Shown one piece after another: positions 45,315 through 54,715 of a DNA stretch of 64,000 bases. Source of the stretch: Micromonospora zamorensis (lineage in GTDB: Bacteria > Actinomycetota > Actinomycetes > Mycobacteriales > Micromonosporaceae); contig NZ_LT607755.1 of the NCBI RefSeq assembly GCF_900090275.1, forward strand, positions 6,820,001 through 6,884,000, read 5' to 3'. The position numbers and the translations under genes were made by a program. A model generated the notes under the pieces. It saw only the letters and a list, made by a program, of their open reading frames with translations. It ran no database searches and had not been told where the DNA came from. Position 1 is the stretch's first letter. Each line of letters opens with the position of its first letter.

Positions 45315-45803
45315 GTGGCCGATTCGAGCCTGCCGAGTGCACGCACCGCCGACGTACGTTCCTCCACGCTCGTCGGCGTCCTGATCGGCATCGCCATCAT
45401 GGCTGCGGTGGACGAGATCGTCTTCCACCAGTTGCTGGCGTGGCACCACTTCTACGACCGGTCCACCCCGTCGGTGGCGCTGCTCTCCGACGGGCTGCTG
45501 CACGCCGCCGAGGTGATCATCCTGGTCGGTGGGTTCTTCTGGTTCGCCGACCTGCGTCGACGACGTGCCCTGTCGACCCGGCTGGCCTGGGGCGGATTCC
45601 TGCTCGGCGCCGGAGGGTTCCAGGTCTTCGACGGGGTGGTCGACCACAAGGTGCTCCGGCTGCACCAGATCCGCTACGGCGTGCACCTGCTGCCGTACGA
45701 CGTGGTGTGGATCGCGTCCGGCGCTGTGCTGCTGCTGGCCGGCGTCGCCGTGGTCTGGTGGGCCCGGTCCCGGCGGCCGGGCGACGGCCGTCGGGGACGG
45801 TGA
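45315..45803 (+). CDS. DUF2243 membrane protein
   Basis: GTG 45315 (GAGGTG just upstream; a second GTG precedes it by one codon) opens a 162-residue protein with four membrane helices: STLVGVLIGIAIMAAVDEIV, LLHAAEVIILVGGFFWFADL, LAWGGFLLGAGGFQVFDGVV and VVWIASGAVLLLAGVAVVWW. Conserved His residues (FHQLLAWHHFYD, VDHKVLRLHQIRYGVH) are the DUF2243 pattern, suggesting haem or metal binding. It overlaps the CtaG-like gene by GTGA (45800-45803), so both probably act together in copper or cytochrome oxidase assembly. Confidence 0.85.
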   Translation: MADSSLPSARTADVRSSTLVGVLIGIAIMAAVDEIVFHQLLAWHHFYDRSTPSVALLSDGLLHAAEVIILVGGFFWFADLRRRRALSTRLAWGGFLLGAGGFQVFDGVVDHKVLRLHQIRYGVHLLPYDVVWIASGAVLLLAGVAVVWWARSRRPGDGRRGR

Positions 45804-46636
45804 CCGTGCCGCCCGCGTTCGCGCACGGCGGGCACGTGGCGGAGGGCCCGAGCTGGTTCCCGCTGCTCCCGGTCGTGCTGCTGGCCGTCGGCTACCTGCT
45901 GGCGGCCGTACGCGACCCGCGGGGTTGGGACCACCGGCGCACCGCCGCCTGGCTGGTCGGCTGCGCCCTGCTGGCGGTCGCCGTCGGGCCGCTTACCCCG
46001 CTGCCGGACGACCCGCGCGGGCACATGGCGCAGCACCTGCTGCTCGGCATGCTGGCCCCGCTCGGGCTGGTGCTCGGCGCCCCGGTGACGTTGCTGCTGC
46101 GGGTCGCCCCGCCGCCCGTACGCCGGGTGGTGGGCCGGCTGCTGCGCGCCCGTCCGCTGCACCTGATCGCGCACCCGGTCACCGCCGCGCTGCTCAGCAC
46201 GGGTGGGCTGGCGCTGGTGCTGCTCACCCCGCTGTACGCGGCGGCCGAACGTCACTCTGCGCTGCACCACGCCCTGCACCTGCACTATGTCGCCGCCGGC
46301 TATCTCTTCGCCTGGTCCCTGGCCGGCCCGGACCCGGCGCCGCGTCGACCCGGCCTGGCGGTACGGGTGGGCGCGCTGCTGGGGGCGGCGGCCGGTCACG
46401 CCGTGCTGGCCAAGTACCTGTACGCGAACGCCGAGACCCTGCCACCCGGCCTCACCGACCGGGACCCGGCGGCGTTCCAGTCGGCCGCCCAACTCATGTA
46501 CTACGGCGGCGACGTCGCCGAACTGCTTCTCGCCATCGCCCTCTTCGGAAGCTGGTACTGGCGTCGGGCACGCCGTTGTGCGACCCGGGCGCCCGGCTTG
46601 ATCAGGCCGATCGCCGCAGAGAAGGCCGCTCCCTGA
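45800..46636 (+). CDS. CtaG/caa3-type cytochrome c oxidase assembly-like membrane protein
   Basis: GTG 45800 overlaps the DUF2243 stop (GTGA). The 278-residue protein has about seven membrane helices with clustered His (AFAHGGHVAEG, GHMAQHLLLGMLAPLGLVLG, HSALHHALHLHYVAAGYLFA). This arrangement is typical of the actinobacterial CtaG family (DUF1404/caa3-type assembly factor), which is thought to deliver copper to cytochrome oxidase. No cytochrome oxidase genes are nearby. Function is inferred from family and neighbour. Confidence 0.83.
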   Translation: MTVPPAFAHGGHVAEGPSWFPLLPVVLLAVGYLLAAVRDPRGWDHRRTAAWLVGCALLAVAVGPLTPLPDDPRGHMAQHLLLGMLAPLGLVLGAPVTLLLRVAPPPVRRVVGRLLRARPLHLIAHPVTAALLSTGGLALVLLTPLYAAAERHSALHHALHLHYVAAGYLFAWSLAGPDPAPRRPGLAVRVGALLGAAAGHAVLAKYLYANAETLPPGLTDRDPAAFQSAAQLMYYGGDVAELLLAIALFGSWYWRRARRCATRAPGLIRPIAAEKAAP

Positions 46637-46648
46637 CGCGATCGCTGC

Positions 46649-46924
46649 TCAACTCGCGGCGCGGGCGTTCAGGGCGGTGACGAGCCGGCTGAGGAACTCG
46701 CGGATGCTTTCCTCGCTGTGGTGCGTCTCGGCCTGGTCGTTGAGCGGGCCCGAGTAGCGCAGCGCCTGCTCGAGCGCGTCCAGCGTCTCGGCCCGCCCTC
46801 CCGGATAGAGCCCGCGGACCACCCCGTCGGCGACCCGGGTCACGACCGTGTCGTCGAGCGCCCGGTCGAACTGGATCCCGTAGAGGATCCCGTTGACGTG
46901 GCCCTTCCAACTGTCCGTACCCAT
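46649..46924 (-). CDS. Putative immunity protein of the type VII toxin cassette
   Basis: A 91-residue soluble protein (MGTDSWKGHVNGILYGIQFD) with no signal peptide or membrane helix; predicted mixed alpha/beta with an acidic helix at the C terminus. It starts 14 bp after the stop of the toxin-like gene on the same strand, with GGGGAG upstream of its ATG. This position is where immunity genes sit in polymorphic toxin loci, and there is no other obvious function. Assignment is by position; no known immunity family was recognised. Confidence 0.6.
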   Translation of the reverse strand: MGTDSWKGHVNGILYGIQFDRALDDTVVTRVADGVVRGLYPGGRAETLDALEQALRYSGPLNDQAETHHSEESIREFLSRLVTALNARAAS

Positions 46925-46938
46925 GCTCGTCTGCTCCC

Positions 46939-48024
46939 CTAGAAGATCTGACTGCCGTCCCAGCCCAGGATCGGGACGTCGCCGAGGCCGTTCCGCTTGA
47001 ACTCGGCGTCGAGGTTGGCCATGTGGCTCACGTCGGGCTGGTAATGACCGCTGCGCGCCGTCGCCTGCTGGACCATACCGTCCTTCACGACCAGCTCGCC
47101 CGCCGCTGCGACGGGCTGCCCGTTACCCAGCGTCGAGTGGTGGAAGTCGCCCACCTTCTGGTAGTTGGAGGCGTACAGGTTGCCGTTCCGGTCCATCACG
47201 AAGATCGCTCGACCGTCTCCACTGAAGACTGTCTGGGCGCTCGCGGTGTCGAACGGCTCGCCATTCTTCGCGCTGCGCAGGACGCCGTTGCTGTCGAAGA
47301 ACACCCGATGCTGTTCGAGCTCCTCCGGACTGAGCCGGCGCACGGCCGTCGGGAAGTGCCCTCCCGGCAGGTGCTCGTTGCGGTACTTGTCGAGCATCGG
47401 CTGGGTGTGGTTATAGCGGGGCGTCGTGTGCGGGCCGGGCACACCGGGCCGTCCCGGGCCTTTACGCCCCCCGCCCTTGCGGGTGAATCGGCGCAGCAAC
47501 GTCTTCGCCCGCTTCAACAGACGCGGAATGATTTCCTTGACGACCCGCTCGACGACCTCCTTGATGATCCGCTGGATCGCCATCCGGGCCAGGCCGATCG
47601 AGACGGGGATCTGGGCCAGCGAGGCACCCAGGCTGGGGGCCGCAGCCGCCAGCGCGATCGCCACCTGAACCACGAGGATCACCAGCTGGATGATCACCAG
47701 GATCTTCTGCGTCAGGGTGATGATGGCCATCACCAGCAACGCCATGCCGATCAGCTCGGCCGCCTCCGCGCCGTCCTCCATCCGGCGCGGTGCACCCTCC
47801 TCGCCGTTCCAGGCCAACTCGAACGCGCGGACGTCCTCCCCGCGGTTGGTCGCGCCGACCTTCGCCGCGCCCGCCTGCGCCTCACCGACCGCCGTACGCA
47901 GCCGACCGGCGAACGCGAACCACATCTGCGACGCCTCGAACAACAACTCCTCGTCGGCCGTCGGCCAGGTGAAACCGACCCAGCCCAGAGCCTCGGCCAG
48001 CTCAGGAGGTAGCTGCATACCCAT
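46939..48024 (-). CDS. WXG-like polymorphic toxin-type protein with transmembrane middle and C-terminal toxin-like domain
   Basis: A 361-residue protein in three parts. Residues ~1-90 are WXG-superfamily-like helices with an FTWPTADEELLFEASQMWFA start. Residues ~90-185 are strongly hydrophobic and basic helices (LLVMAIITLTQKILVIIQLV; KEIIPRLLKRAKTLLRR). The C terminus (~200-361) is a separate domain containing IFVMDRNGNLYASNYQKVGD, FHHSTLGNGQPVAAAGELVV and SGHYQPD, a pattern I associate with C-terminal domains of bacterial toxins. The start (GGAG 7 nt upstream) overlaps the preceding ESX-like gene by 23 nt. Export by the ESX system is inferred. Confidence 0.75.
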   Translation of the reverse strand: MGMQLPPELAEALGWVGFTWPTADEELLFEASQMWFAFAGRLRTAVGEAQAGAAKVGATNRGEDVRAFELAWNGEEGAPRRMEDGAEAAELIGMALLVMAIITLTQKILVIIQLVILVVQVAIALAAAAPSLGASLAQIPVSIGLARMAIQRIIKEVVERVVKEIIPRLLKRAKTLLRRFTRKGGGRKGPGRPGVPGPHTTPRYNHTQPMLDKYRNEHLPGGHFPTAVRRLSPEELEQHRVFFDSNGVLRSAKNGEPFDTASAQTVFSGDGRAIFVMDRNGNLYASNYQKVGDFHHSTLGNGQPVAAAGELVVKDGMVQQATARSGHYQPDVSHMANLDAEFKRNGLGDVPILGWDGSQIF

Positions 48025-48343
48025 GAGGCAGCTCCATCCTGGTGAAGAGCTCCGCGTTGGCGGTGTCGGTCGCCTCGTGCGCGTCGGCCCCCTGATCGAG
48101 GTTCGCGGCGGCCTCCAACAACTGGTCGGCCATCGACCGGTACACGTCCAGCGCGTGCGTCAGTACCTCAACGTAGACGGCGCCGAAGAGAGAGCCCGCC
48201 TCGTCGGCGCCCCACGGATTACCCGCCCCGTTCACCGTCGACTCAAGACCGCTGACCTCCGCCCCGAGTTGCTGCCCGGTGGCCGCGAGCGAATCCGCTG
48301 CGGCACGGAGAGCGTCGAGGTCGACCTCAATCCCGTCAGGCAT
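48002..48343 (-). CDS. Small WXG100-superfamily-like protein of the toxin cassette
   Basis: A 113-residue all-helical protein with a WGxD-type turn (VNGAGNPWGADEAGSLFGAV) flanked by helices, as in ESX secretion partners and type VII-secretion targeting proteins. It probably pairs with the downstream toxin as a targeting helper. It starts 4 bp after the stop of the YbaB-like gene and ends inside the toxin gene, so the four genes form one tight operon. Confidence 0.75.
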   Translation of the reverse strand: MPDGIEVDLDALRAAADSLAATGQQLGAEVSGLESTVNGAGNPWGADEAGSLFGAVYVEVLTHALDVYRSMADQLLEAAANLDQGADAHEATDTANAELFTRMELPHGYAATS

Positions 48344-48347
48344 CGAC

Positions 48348-48797
48348 TCAGCGTCGATCCATCCGACGGGTCACCGCGTCGAGGTCGCCGATCATCCGCT
48401 GGAACCCGCGGAACGCGTCCTCGGAGGCCCGTTCGAGCTGCTCGGTCAGGGCCGCTCCGTCGGCAGCAGCCGCCGCGGTCAGCTCGGCACGTCGGGCGCG
48501 CTCATCCGCCTGGGCCGCCTGGACCGCCTCCAGGACGTACTCGGCGATCGCGCTGGTGCCGGCGCGGGACAGGCTCGGGTCGATCACGAGGCTGCGCAGA
48601 CCACCGAATGCGGAAACCTCCGCCTCAACGAGGCCGTCACCGCCGACGCCCCGCCCCACCATCTGCTCGGCGGTCGGTACGGCCCGATCGTCGTCGGCGT
48701 CCGGCTGCGCCGAGGTGGTGGCTGTGGCCTGGCTCAGCAGGCGCATCGTCTCTTCGAGCGACCGGCTCAGGCCAGACGGATCGATCGCACTCGCCAT
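48348..48797 (-). CDS. YbaB/EbfC-like protein of the toxin cassette
   Basis: A 149-residue protein opening the minus-strand cassette, with GGGGGACGAGC before the ATG. The C-terminal part (AIAEYVLEAVQAAQADERAR; AEVSAFGGLRSLVIDPSLS before it) has the beta-turn and helix arrangement of YbaB/EbfC nucleoid-associated proteins. YbaB-like genes frequently head actinobacterial type VII substrate operons. The N-terminal ~45 residues are disordered. A promoter is expected in the 111 bp upstream, shared with the end of the acyl-CoA operon region. Confidence 0.75.
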   Translation of the reverse strand: MASAIDPSGLSRSLEETMRLLSQATATTSAQPDADDDRAVPTAEQMVGRGVGGDGLVEAEVSAFGGLRSLVIDPSLSRAGTSAIAEYVLEAVQAAQADERARRAELTAAAAADGAALTEQLERASEDAFRGFQRMIGDLDAVTRRMDRR

Positions 48798-48908
48798 GCT
48801 CGTCCCCCTACGATTCGCGGTCCTTCCCCCTCGGGGAGCGACAGTACCAACGCGGCCACCAGGTTCGCGGCCCTGAGCGTCCCGTGTGGACGGCGCAGAT
48901 GAGGGGCT

Positions 48909-50030
48909 TCACTGCCACCCGGTGAGGATCTCCTCGACCGGCAGGACGTCCCGTTCCGGGTCCGGCGCGGGGGCCGGTCGGTCAGTCGGCGTCCGGTCGA
49001 AGCGTGGCGCTGGAGCCGGCTGGATCTCGCCGCCAACCTCGACGAACGTGCCCCGGGCGGCGTTGTGCGGATGCTGGTGCGCCTCACCGGGGGCGAGCAC
49101 CGGCGCGACGCAGGCATCCAGGTCGGCGAAGACCGCCGTCCACTCGTCCCGGGTCCGCTCGGCGAACCGCTCGGTGAACCGTCGCCGCAGCTCGTCCCAG
49201 CCGCTCGGGTCGTACTGCGCGGGCAGGTCCGGGTCGTCGGCGAGGTCGAGGCCCGCGAGCAGTACGGCGTAGAAGGCCGGTTCCATCGCGCCGACGGCCA
49301 TGAAACCGCCGTCCGAGGTGACGTACGTGTCGTAGAACGGCGCACCGCCGTCGAACATGTTGCGCCCGCGCGGCGCCGCCCACAGTCCGGTGCCGAGCAG
49401 CCCGTGCAGGAACGACGTGAGAAGAGCCGAACCGTCCACCATCGCCGCGTCGACCACCTGACCGACACCGGAGCGTTCCCGTTCCAGCAGCGCGGCCAGC
49501 ACGCCGACGGCGAGCAGCATGCCGCCTCCGCCGAAGTCGCCGAGCAGGTTCATCGGCGCGTACGGGCGCTCGCCGGCCCGGCCCAACGGCTCCAACGCCC
49601 CGGCGACAGCGATGTAGTCGATGTCGTGCCCGGCGCGGGCCGCCAGCGGGCCGTCCTGACCCCAGCCGGTCATCCGCGCGTACACCAGTCTGGGGTTGCG
49701 GGCCTGGCACACCTCAGGGCCGAAGCCGAGCCGCTCAGCGACCCCCGGCCGGTACGCCTCGACCAGCACGTCCGCCCGCTCGGTCAGGCGCAGCAGGTCC
49801 GCCATGCCGGCCGGGGACTTCAGGTCCAGCGTGGTGACCCGCCGGCCGCGCTGCAACGGCCCGCCGGTCGGCGCGGCCAGGCGCCCCGCACCCGGAGCGC
49901 CCGGCCGGTCCACCCGCACCACGTCCGCGCCGAGGTCCGCGAGCACCATGCACCCGAACGGCGCCGGGGCGAGGCTCGCGAGTTCGACCACCCGCACCCC
50001 GGCGAGCGGCCCACCCCGCGCCGCCGTCAC
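48909..50030 (-). CDS. CoA-transferase family III / alpha-methylacyl-CoA racemase-like protein
   Basis: A 373-residue CaiB/BaiF-fold protein starting at GTG 50030, overlapping the FadB-like stop (GTGA). It has [20 protein letters not shown] at the N terminus and a racemase-like catalytic pair: His in [12 protein letters not shown] and Asp in [12 protein letters not shown], as in mycobacterial Mcr. That favours epimerisation of 2-methyl-branched acyl-CoA over CoA transfer, where a different Asp is used. Its position in a beta-oxidation operon supports this. Last gene of the operon. Confidence 0.88.
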   Translation of the reverse strand: MTAARGGPLAGVRVVELASLAPAPFGCMVLADLGADVVRVDRPGAPGAGRLAAPTGGPLQRGRRVTTLDLKSPAGMADLLRLTERADVLVEAYRPGVAERLGFGPEVCQARNPRLVYARMTGWGQDGPLAARAGHDIDYIAVAGALEPLGRAGERPYAPMNLLGDFGGGGMLLAVGVLAALLERERSGVGQVVDAAMVDGSALLTSFLHGLLGTGLWAAPRGRNMFDGGAPFYDTYVTSDGGFMAVGAMEPAFYAVLLAGLDLADDPDLPAQYDPSGWDELRRRFTERFAERTRDEWTAVFADLDACVAPVLAPGEAHQHPHNAARGTFVEVGGEIQPAPAPRFDRTPTDRPAPAPDPERDVLPVEEILTGWQ

Positions 50031-52183
50031 GCGACGCCGGCCGTTTCGGCGGGACGGGCGGCCAGCCGGTCGACCAGGTCGGCGGGGGGTGTGAACCGGT
50101 CGCCGTAGCGGTCAGCCAGTTCGGTGGCGCGGGCCGCGAAGCCGGCCGGGCCGCCCGCGTACTGCCGGACGTAGCGGATCACCCCTCCGGTCCAGGCCGG
50201 GAAGCCGATGCCGAAGATCGAGCCGATGTTGGCGTCGGTCTCGGTACGCAGCACGCCCTCGTCGAGGCAGCGCAGCGCGTCCAGCGCCTCGGCGAAGAGC
50301 ATCCGCTCCTGGAGGTCGGTGAAGGGCACCGCCCGACCAGCGTCGGTGGCCAGGTCGGCAAGGCCGGGCCAGAGCCGGCCGCGGGTGCCCTCGTCGTAGG
50401 AGTAGAAGCCGCGCCCAGCGGCACGCCCCGGCCGGTCGTACGCGTCGACCAGCTCGTCGACGAGCCGGTGCGCCGGCAGCGGCAGGAACTCCTCGCTGGC
50501 CGCCTCGAACTGGCGGCGGATCCGCTGGATCAGGATGAGGCTGACCTCGTCGGCCAGCGCGAGCGGCCCGGTGGGATAGCCGGCCTGAAGGGCGGCCTGC
50601 TCCACCGAGGCGGCGGGAACACCCTCGGCGACCATGCCGACCGCCTCGTCGATGAACCGGCCGATCACCCGGCTGGTGAAGAAACCCCGGCCGTCGTTGA
50701 CCACGATCGGGGTCTTGCCGATCCGCCGACCCAGGTCGAACGCCCGCGCCAGCGCGGCGTCACCGGTCCGTTCGCCGACCACGATCTCCAGCAGGGGCAT
50801 CCGGTCCACCGGGGAGAAGAAGTGCATGCCGATGAAGTCGGCCGGGCGGTCCACCCCGGCGGCGAGCCCGGTGATCGGCAGGGTAGAGGTGTTGGAGGCG
50901 ATCAGCGCGTCGGGCGCCAGCACCGGCAGCACCTCGGCGAACACGGCCTGCTTCAGCGCCGGGTCCTCGAAGACCGCCTCGATGACCGCGTCGCATCCAG
51001 CGAGGGCGTCCACCTGGTCGGTGGTGGTGATCCGGTCCAGCACCGCGCGGGCCTCCGCCTCCGTGGCGCGGCCCTTACGGACCTTGCGGGCCAGCAGCCG
51101 TTCGGCGTGCTCCCGGGCCCGCCCGGCGGCCTCGGGCGAGACGTCCCTGACCACGACGTCCAGGCCGGCGCTGGCGCAGACGTACGCGATGCCCGCGCCC
51201 ATCATGCCGGCGCCGAGCACCGCCACCCGCCGCACCGGCGGAACGTCGACGGACGGTCGGGCGGCACCACCGTTGACGGCCTTCAGATCGAAGAAGAAGG
51301 CCCCGATCATGTTCTTGGCGACCTGCCCGGTGAGCAGGCCGATCAGGTGCCGGGTCTCCACGGTCAGGGCGGTCTCCAGGTCGACCTGTGCGCCTTCGAC
51401 GGCGGTGGCCAGGATCGCCTCGGGTGCGGGCAGCCGGGCACCCTTGAGCTGCTTGCGCAGGGTGGCCGGGAAGGCGGGCAGCTGGGCGGCCAGAGAACGG
51501 CTGGCCGGGGTGCCACCGGGCATCCGGTAGTCCGGTCGGTCCCACGGCTGTTTGGGAGACGGGTTCGCGGCGATCCAGGCCCGCGCGCGGTCCAGCAGCT
51601 CCGCCTCGGTGGCGACCACCTCGTCCACGATGCCGGCGGCCAGGGCATCGGACGGGCGCATCCGCCGGCCGGTGAGCAGCACAGTGGTCAGCGCACCCGC
51701 CAGGCCGAGCATCCGTACCGTCCGGGTGACACCGCCGGCCCCGGGCAGCAGGCCCAGGGTCACCTCGGGCAGCCCGAGCCGGCTGTCCGGCACGTCCAGC
51801 GCGATCCGGTGGTGGCAGGCGAGCGCGATCTCCAGCCCGCCGCCGAGCGCGGAGCCGTTGACGGCCGCGACCACCGGCCGGCCCAGTGTCTCCAGGCGGC
51901 GCAGGTCCCGTTTGATGGTGCCGAGCAGCTCCGCCAGCGCGGGCGCGTCCTCGCGGGTGGCCCGGATCATCTCGGGCAGGTCACCGCCGGCGAAGAACGT
52001 CGACTTCGCGCTGGTCACGATGACTCCGGTCACGTCGTCGCGTTCGGCCTCCAGCCGGTCGAGGATCGCGCTCATCGAGGCGGCGTACGCGCGGTTCATG
52101 GTGTTGGCGGACTGCTCGGGGTCGTCCAGGGTGAGCGTGACGATGCCGTCGGCGCCGCGGTCGTACCGGATGGTGGTGGTCAT
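50027..52183 (-). CDS. Multifunctional enoyl-CoA hydratase / 3-hydroxyacyl-CoA dehydrogenase (FadB/FadJ-like)
   Basis: A 718-residue two-domain beta-oxidation protein. The N-terminal crotonase domain shows the oxyanion-hole region ([20 protein letters not shown]) and [18 protein letters not shown] with catalytic Glu. The C-terminal dehydrogenase begins near residue 320 with [20 protein letters not shown] (NAD-binding) and continues with [20 protein letters not shown], providing the His-Glu dyad. It hydrates 2-enoyl-CoA and oxidises 3-hydroxyacyl-CoA. GGAGG precedes ATG 52183, 14 bp after the thiolase stop. Length is typical. Confidence 0.95.
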   Translation of the reverse strand: MTTTIRYDRGADGIVTLTLDDPEQSANTMNRAYAASMSAILDRLEAERDDVTGVIVTSAKSTFFAGGDLPEMIRATREDAPALAELLGTIKRDLRRLETLGRPVVAAVNGSALGGGLEIALACHHRIALDVPDSRLGLPEVTLGLLPGAGGVTRTVRMLGLAGALTTVLLTGRRMRPSDALAAGIVDEVVATEAELLDRARAWIAANPSPKQPWDRPDYRMPGGTPASRSLAAQLPAFPATLRKQLKGARLPAPEAILATAVEGAQVDLETALTVETRHLIGLLTGQVAKNMIGAFFFDLKAVNGGAARPSVDVPPVRRVAVLGAGMMGAGIAYVCASAGLDVVVRDVSPEAAGRAREHAERLLARKVRKGRATEAEARAVLDRITTTDQVDALAGCDAVIEAVFEDPALKQAVFAEVLPVLAPDALIASNTSTLPITGLAAGVDRPADFIGMHFFSPVDRMPLLEIVVGERTGDAALARAFDLGRRIGKTPIVVNDGRGFFTSRVIGRFIDEAVGMVAEGVPAASVEQAALQAGYPTGPLALADEVSLILIQRIRRQFEAASEEFLPLPAHRLVDELVDAYDRPGRAAGRGFYSYDEGTRGRLWPGLADLATDAGRAVPFTDLQERMLFAEALDALRCLDEGVLRTETDANIGSIFGIGFPAWTGGVIRYVRQYAGGPAGFAARATELADRYGDRFTPPADLVDRLAARPAETAGVA

Positions 52184-52197
52184 GGTCGTCCTCCGGG

Positions 52198-53412
52198 TCA
52201 GCAGCGCTCGAGAACGGTGGCGACGCCCATGCCGCCACCGATGCAGAGGGTCACCACGGCGCGGCGCAGGTCGCGGCGCTCCAACTCGTCCAACGCGGTG
52301 CCGAGCAGCATCGCTCCGGTCGCGCCGAGCGGATGGCCGAGAGCGATCGCCCCGCCGTTGACGTTCACCCGGTCCGGGTCGAGGCCCAGGTCGCGGACGT
52401 ACTTGAGCACCACAGCGGCGAACGCCTCGTTGATCTCGAACAGGTCGATGTCGTCGAGGGTGAGCCCGGCGACGGCGAGCGCCTTGTGGGTGGCCGGGAT
52501 CGGGCCGGTCAACATCAGCGTCGGGTCCGCGCCGGTGACCGCCGCGCCGGCGATCCGGGCGCGCGGAGTGAGGCCGAGATCCCGACCCACCTGCTCCGAA
52601 CCGATCAGCACCAGCGCCGCGCCGTCCACGATGCCGGACGAGTTGCCGGCGTGGTGGACGTGCTCGATGGCCTCCAGCCAGTGGAACTTCTGCAACGCGA
52701 CCGCGTCGAAGCCCGCCGCCTCACCCATCGTGGCGAAGGATGGGATGAGCCGGGCCAGCGCCTCCCGGGTGGTCTCCGGGCGCGGGTGCTCGTCGACGGT
52801 GAGGATGTCCAGCCCGTTGCCGTCACGGACCGGCACCACCGAGCGGGCGAAGTACCCGCCGGCCATCGCCTTGGCGGCCCGCTCCTGCGACCGCAGCGCG
52901 TAGCCGTCCACGTCGTCGCGGGTGAAGCCCTCCAGGGTCGCGATCAGGTCGGCGCTGACCCCCTGCGGCACGAACGACGTGGCCAGGGCGGTCTGCGGGT
53001 CGGTGGCCCAGGCCGCGCCGTCGGAGCCCATCGGCACCCGGGACATCGACTCCACCCCGCCGGCGAGCAACAGGTGCTCCCAGCCGGAGCGGATCCGCGC
53101 GGCGGCGGAGTTGACCGCCTCCAGCCCGGAGGCGCAGAACCGGTTGAGCTGCACCCCACCAACCTCGTCGGGCAGCCCGGCCAGCAGCGCGGCGGCCCGT
53201 GCCAGGTCGCCACCCTGCTCGCCGACCGGAGTCACGATGCCCAGCAGCAGATCCTCCAGCCGACCGACGTCCAGGCCGGGATTGCGCTCACGCAACGCGT
53301 CGATCAGGCCGACCACCAGGGAGATCGGCTTGACCCCGTGCAGCGCGCCGGTGTCCCGGCCGCGTCCGCGCGGGGTGCGGACCGCGTCATAGACGTACGC
53401 CTCAGAGGGCAC
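52198..53412 (-). CDS. Acetyl-CoA C-acyltransferase (thiolase)
   Basis: A 404-residue thiolase. Active-site residues are the acyl-accepting Cys93 ([14 protein letters not shown]), His in [12 protein letters not shown] and the second Cys in [11 protein letters not shown]. It cleaves 3-ketoacyl-CoA with CoA. GTG 53412 overlaps the acyl-CoA dehydrogenase stop by 11 nt. With the FadB-like protein it completes the beta-oxidation cycle. Confidence 0.95.
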   Translation of the reverse strand: MPSEAYVYDAVRTPRGRGRDTGALHGVKPISLVVGLIDALRERNPGLDVGRLEDLLLGIVTPVGEQGGDLARAAALLAGLPDEVGGVQLNRFCASGLEAVNSAAARIRSGWEHLLLAGGVESMSRVPMGSDGAAWATDPQTALATSFVPQGVSADLIATLEGFTRDDVDGYALRSQERAAKAMAGGYFARSVVPVRDGNGLDILTVDEHPRPETTREALARLIPSFATMGEAAGFDAVALQKFHWLEAIEHVHHAGNSSGIVDGAALVLIGSEQVGRDLGLTPRARIAGAAVTGADPTLMLTGPIPATHKALAVAGLTLDDIDLFEINEAFAAVVLKYVRDLGLDPDRVNVNGGAIALGHPLGATGAMLLGTALDELERRDLRRAVVTLCIGGGMGVATVLERC

Positions 53413-54568
53413 GGGCGATCAGCTCCTTCATGATCTCGTTGGTGCCGCCGTAGATCTTCTGGACGCGGGCGTCGGCGTACATCCGGGCGATCGGGTATTC
53501 CGTCGTGTAGCCGTAGCCGCCGAACAGTTGCAGGCACCGGTCGATGACCTCGCACTGCCCGTCGGTGAGCCACGACTTCGCCATCGCCGCGGTCGCCACG
53601 TCCAGGTCGCCGCGGCTGTGCCGGACGATGCAGTCGTCCAGGAAGACCCGGCTGACCCGGGTACGCGTCGCGCACTCGGCGAGCACCATCCGGGTGTTCT
53701 GGTGGCCCATCAGGGTCTTGCCGAAGGCGGTGCGCTCCTTGGCGTACGCGACGGTCAGCGCGACGGCCCGTTCCATTGCCGCGACCGCGCCGACGCCGAT
53801 CACCAGCCGTTCCTGCGGGAGCTGCTGCATGAGCTGGATGAAGCCCAGCCCTTCGGCGCCGCCGAGCAGGTTGGCCGCCGGTACCCGGAACTCGTCGAAG
53901 AACAGCTCTGCGGTGTCGTTGGCGTGCAGCCCGATCTTGGACAACAGTCGGCCGCGGCGGAAGCCTTCCGGGTCGCCGCCCACCTCGCAGATCAGCAGGG
54001 AGACGCCGGCTGCCCGCTGCTCGGGGTCGGTCTTCACGGCCACGATGATCAGATCGGCCAGGCCACCGTTGGTGATGAACGTCTTCGCGCCGGTGACCAG
54101 GTAGTCGTCGCCGTCACGGACCGCCCTGGTCCGCATCGCCTGAAGATCGGAGCCGCCGTCTGGCTCGGTCATCGCGATCGCGCCGACCAGCTCGCCGCTG
54201 CACAGGCCGGGCAGCCAGCGTCGCTTCTGCTCCTCGCTGCCGTACGCGACCAGGTAACCGGTGACGATGCCACTGTGGACGGCCAGCCCGAGGCTGCTCT
54301 CCCCGGTGTACGCCTGCTCGTGCAGCATCACGGCCTCGTGGGTGAACCCACCGCCCCCGCCGCCGTACTCCTCCGGGACGGACAGGCCGAGCAGCCCCAG
54401 CTCACCGGCGCGCCGGTAGTGCTCGCGGTCCGGGTGGCCCTGCTCCTGAAGGCGGTCGGCGTGCGGCAGGACCTCCTTGGTGAAGAAGGTGCGGGCCAGG
54501 TCGGCCAGGTCGTCGTGCTCCGGCTCGCGCCAGGGCGAGAGGGGACCGTCGAGTGGGGGCGTCGGCAT
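53402..54568 (-). CDS. Acyl-CoA dehydrogenase
   Basis: ATG 54568 is chosen because GAGGGTGG lies 5 nt upstream; an in-frame Met 12 codons earlier lacks it. The 388-residue flavoprotein shows the family landmarks: [20 protein letters not shown] (FAD/substrate), [18 protein letters not shown], and the C-terminal [16 protein letters not shown], where the acidic residue in NEIM is the likely catalytic base. It oxidises acyl-CoA to 2-enoyl-CoA. First gene of the four-gene minus-strand operon; a promoter should lie within 54569-54709. Confidence 0.94.
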   Translation of the reverse strand: MPTPPLDGPLSPWREPEHDDLADLARTFFTKEVLPHADRLQEQGHPDREHYRRAGELGLLGLSVPEEYGGGGGGFTHEAVMLHEQAYTGESSLGLAVHSGIVTGYLVAYGSEEQKRRWLPGLCSGELVGAIAMTEPDGGSDLQAMRTRAVRDGDDYLVTGAKTFITNGGLADLIIVAVKTDPEQRAAGVSLLICEVGGDPEGFRRGRLLSKIGLHANDTAELFFDEFRVPAANLLGGAEGLGFIQLMQQLPQERLVIGVGAVAAMERAVALTVAYAKERTAFGKTLMGHQNTRMVLAECATRTRVSRVFLDDCIVRHSRGDLDVATAAMAKSWLTDGQCEVIDRCLQLFGGYGYTTEYPIARMYADARVQKIYGGTNEIMKELIARAL

Positions 54569-54599
54569 GTGCACCACCCTCGCGCGCTGTTGGCGGCAT

Positions 54600-54715
54600 G
54601 TCAATAAGTAGAGATCCGCGGGCGGAGACCGGTTCTGGGTCGTCCGCGAAGGGCAGATGTCCGCAGCCCGCCAGCGCCACGTGCCGGGCGTACGCCTCGC
54701 GACTGCCCGCTACGA
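54600..54715 (-). pseudogene. Remnant of an alpha/beta hydrolase C terminus
   Basis: Minus-strand translation of this stretch gives ARHVALAGCGHLPFADDPEP, resembling the C-terminal catalytic-His region (GCGHxPxxDDPE) of alpha/beta hydrolases. No start, nucleophile Ser or upstream domain is present: the upstream DNA is the 3' end of the WYL regulator. The frame runs on into the acyl-CoA dehydrogenase gene without a natural end. It looks like the leftover tail of a deleted hydrolase gene. Chance similarity in a high-GC frame cannot be excluded. Confidence 0.4.

Noticed and set aside
50468..52903. An 811-codon plus-strand frame opposite the FadB-like and thiolase genes
   Set aside because: Composition is Arg/Gly/His-biased and lacks any domain; the minus-strand genes have complete active-site motifs.
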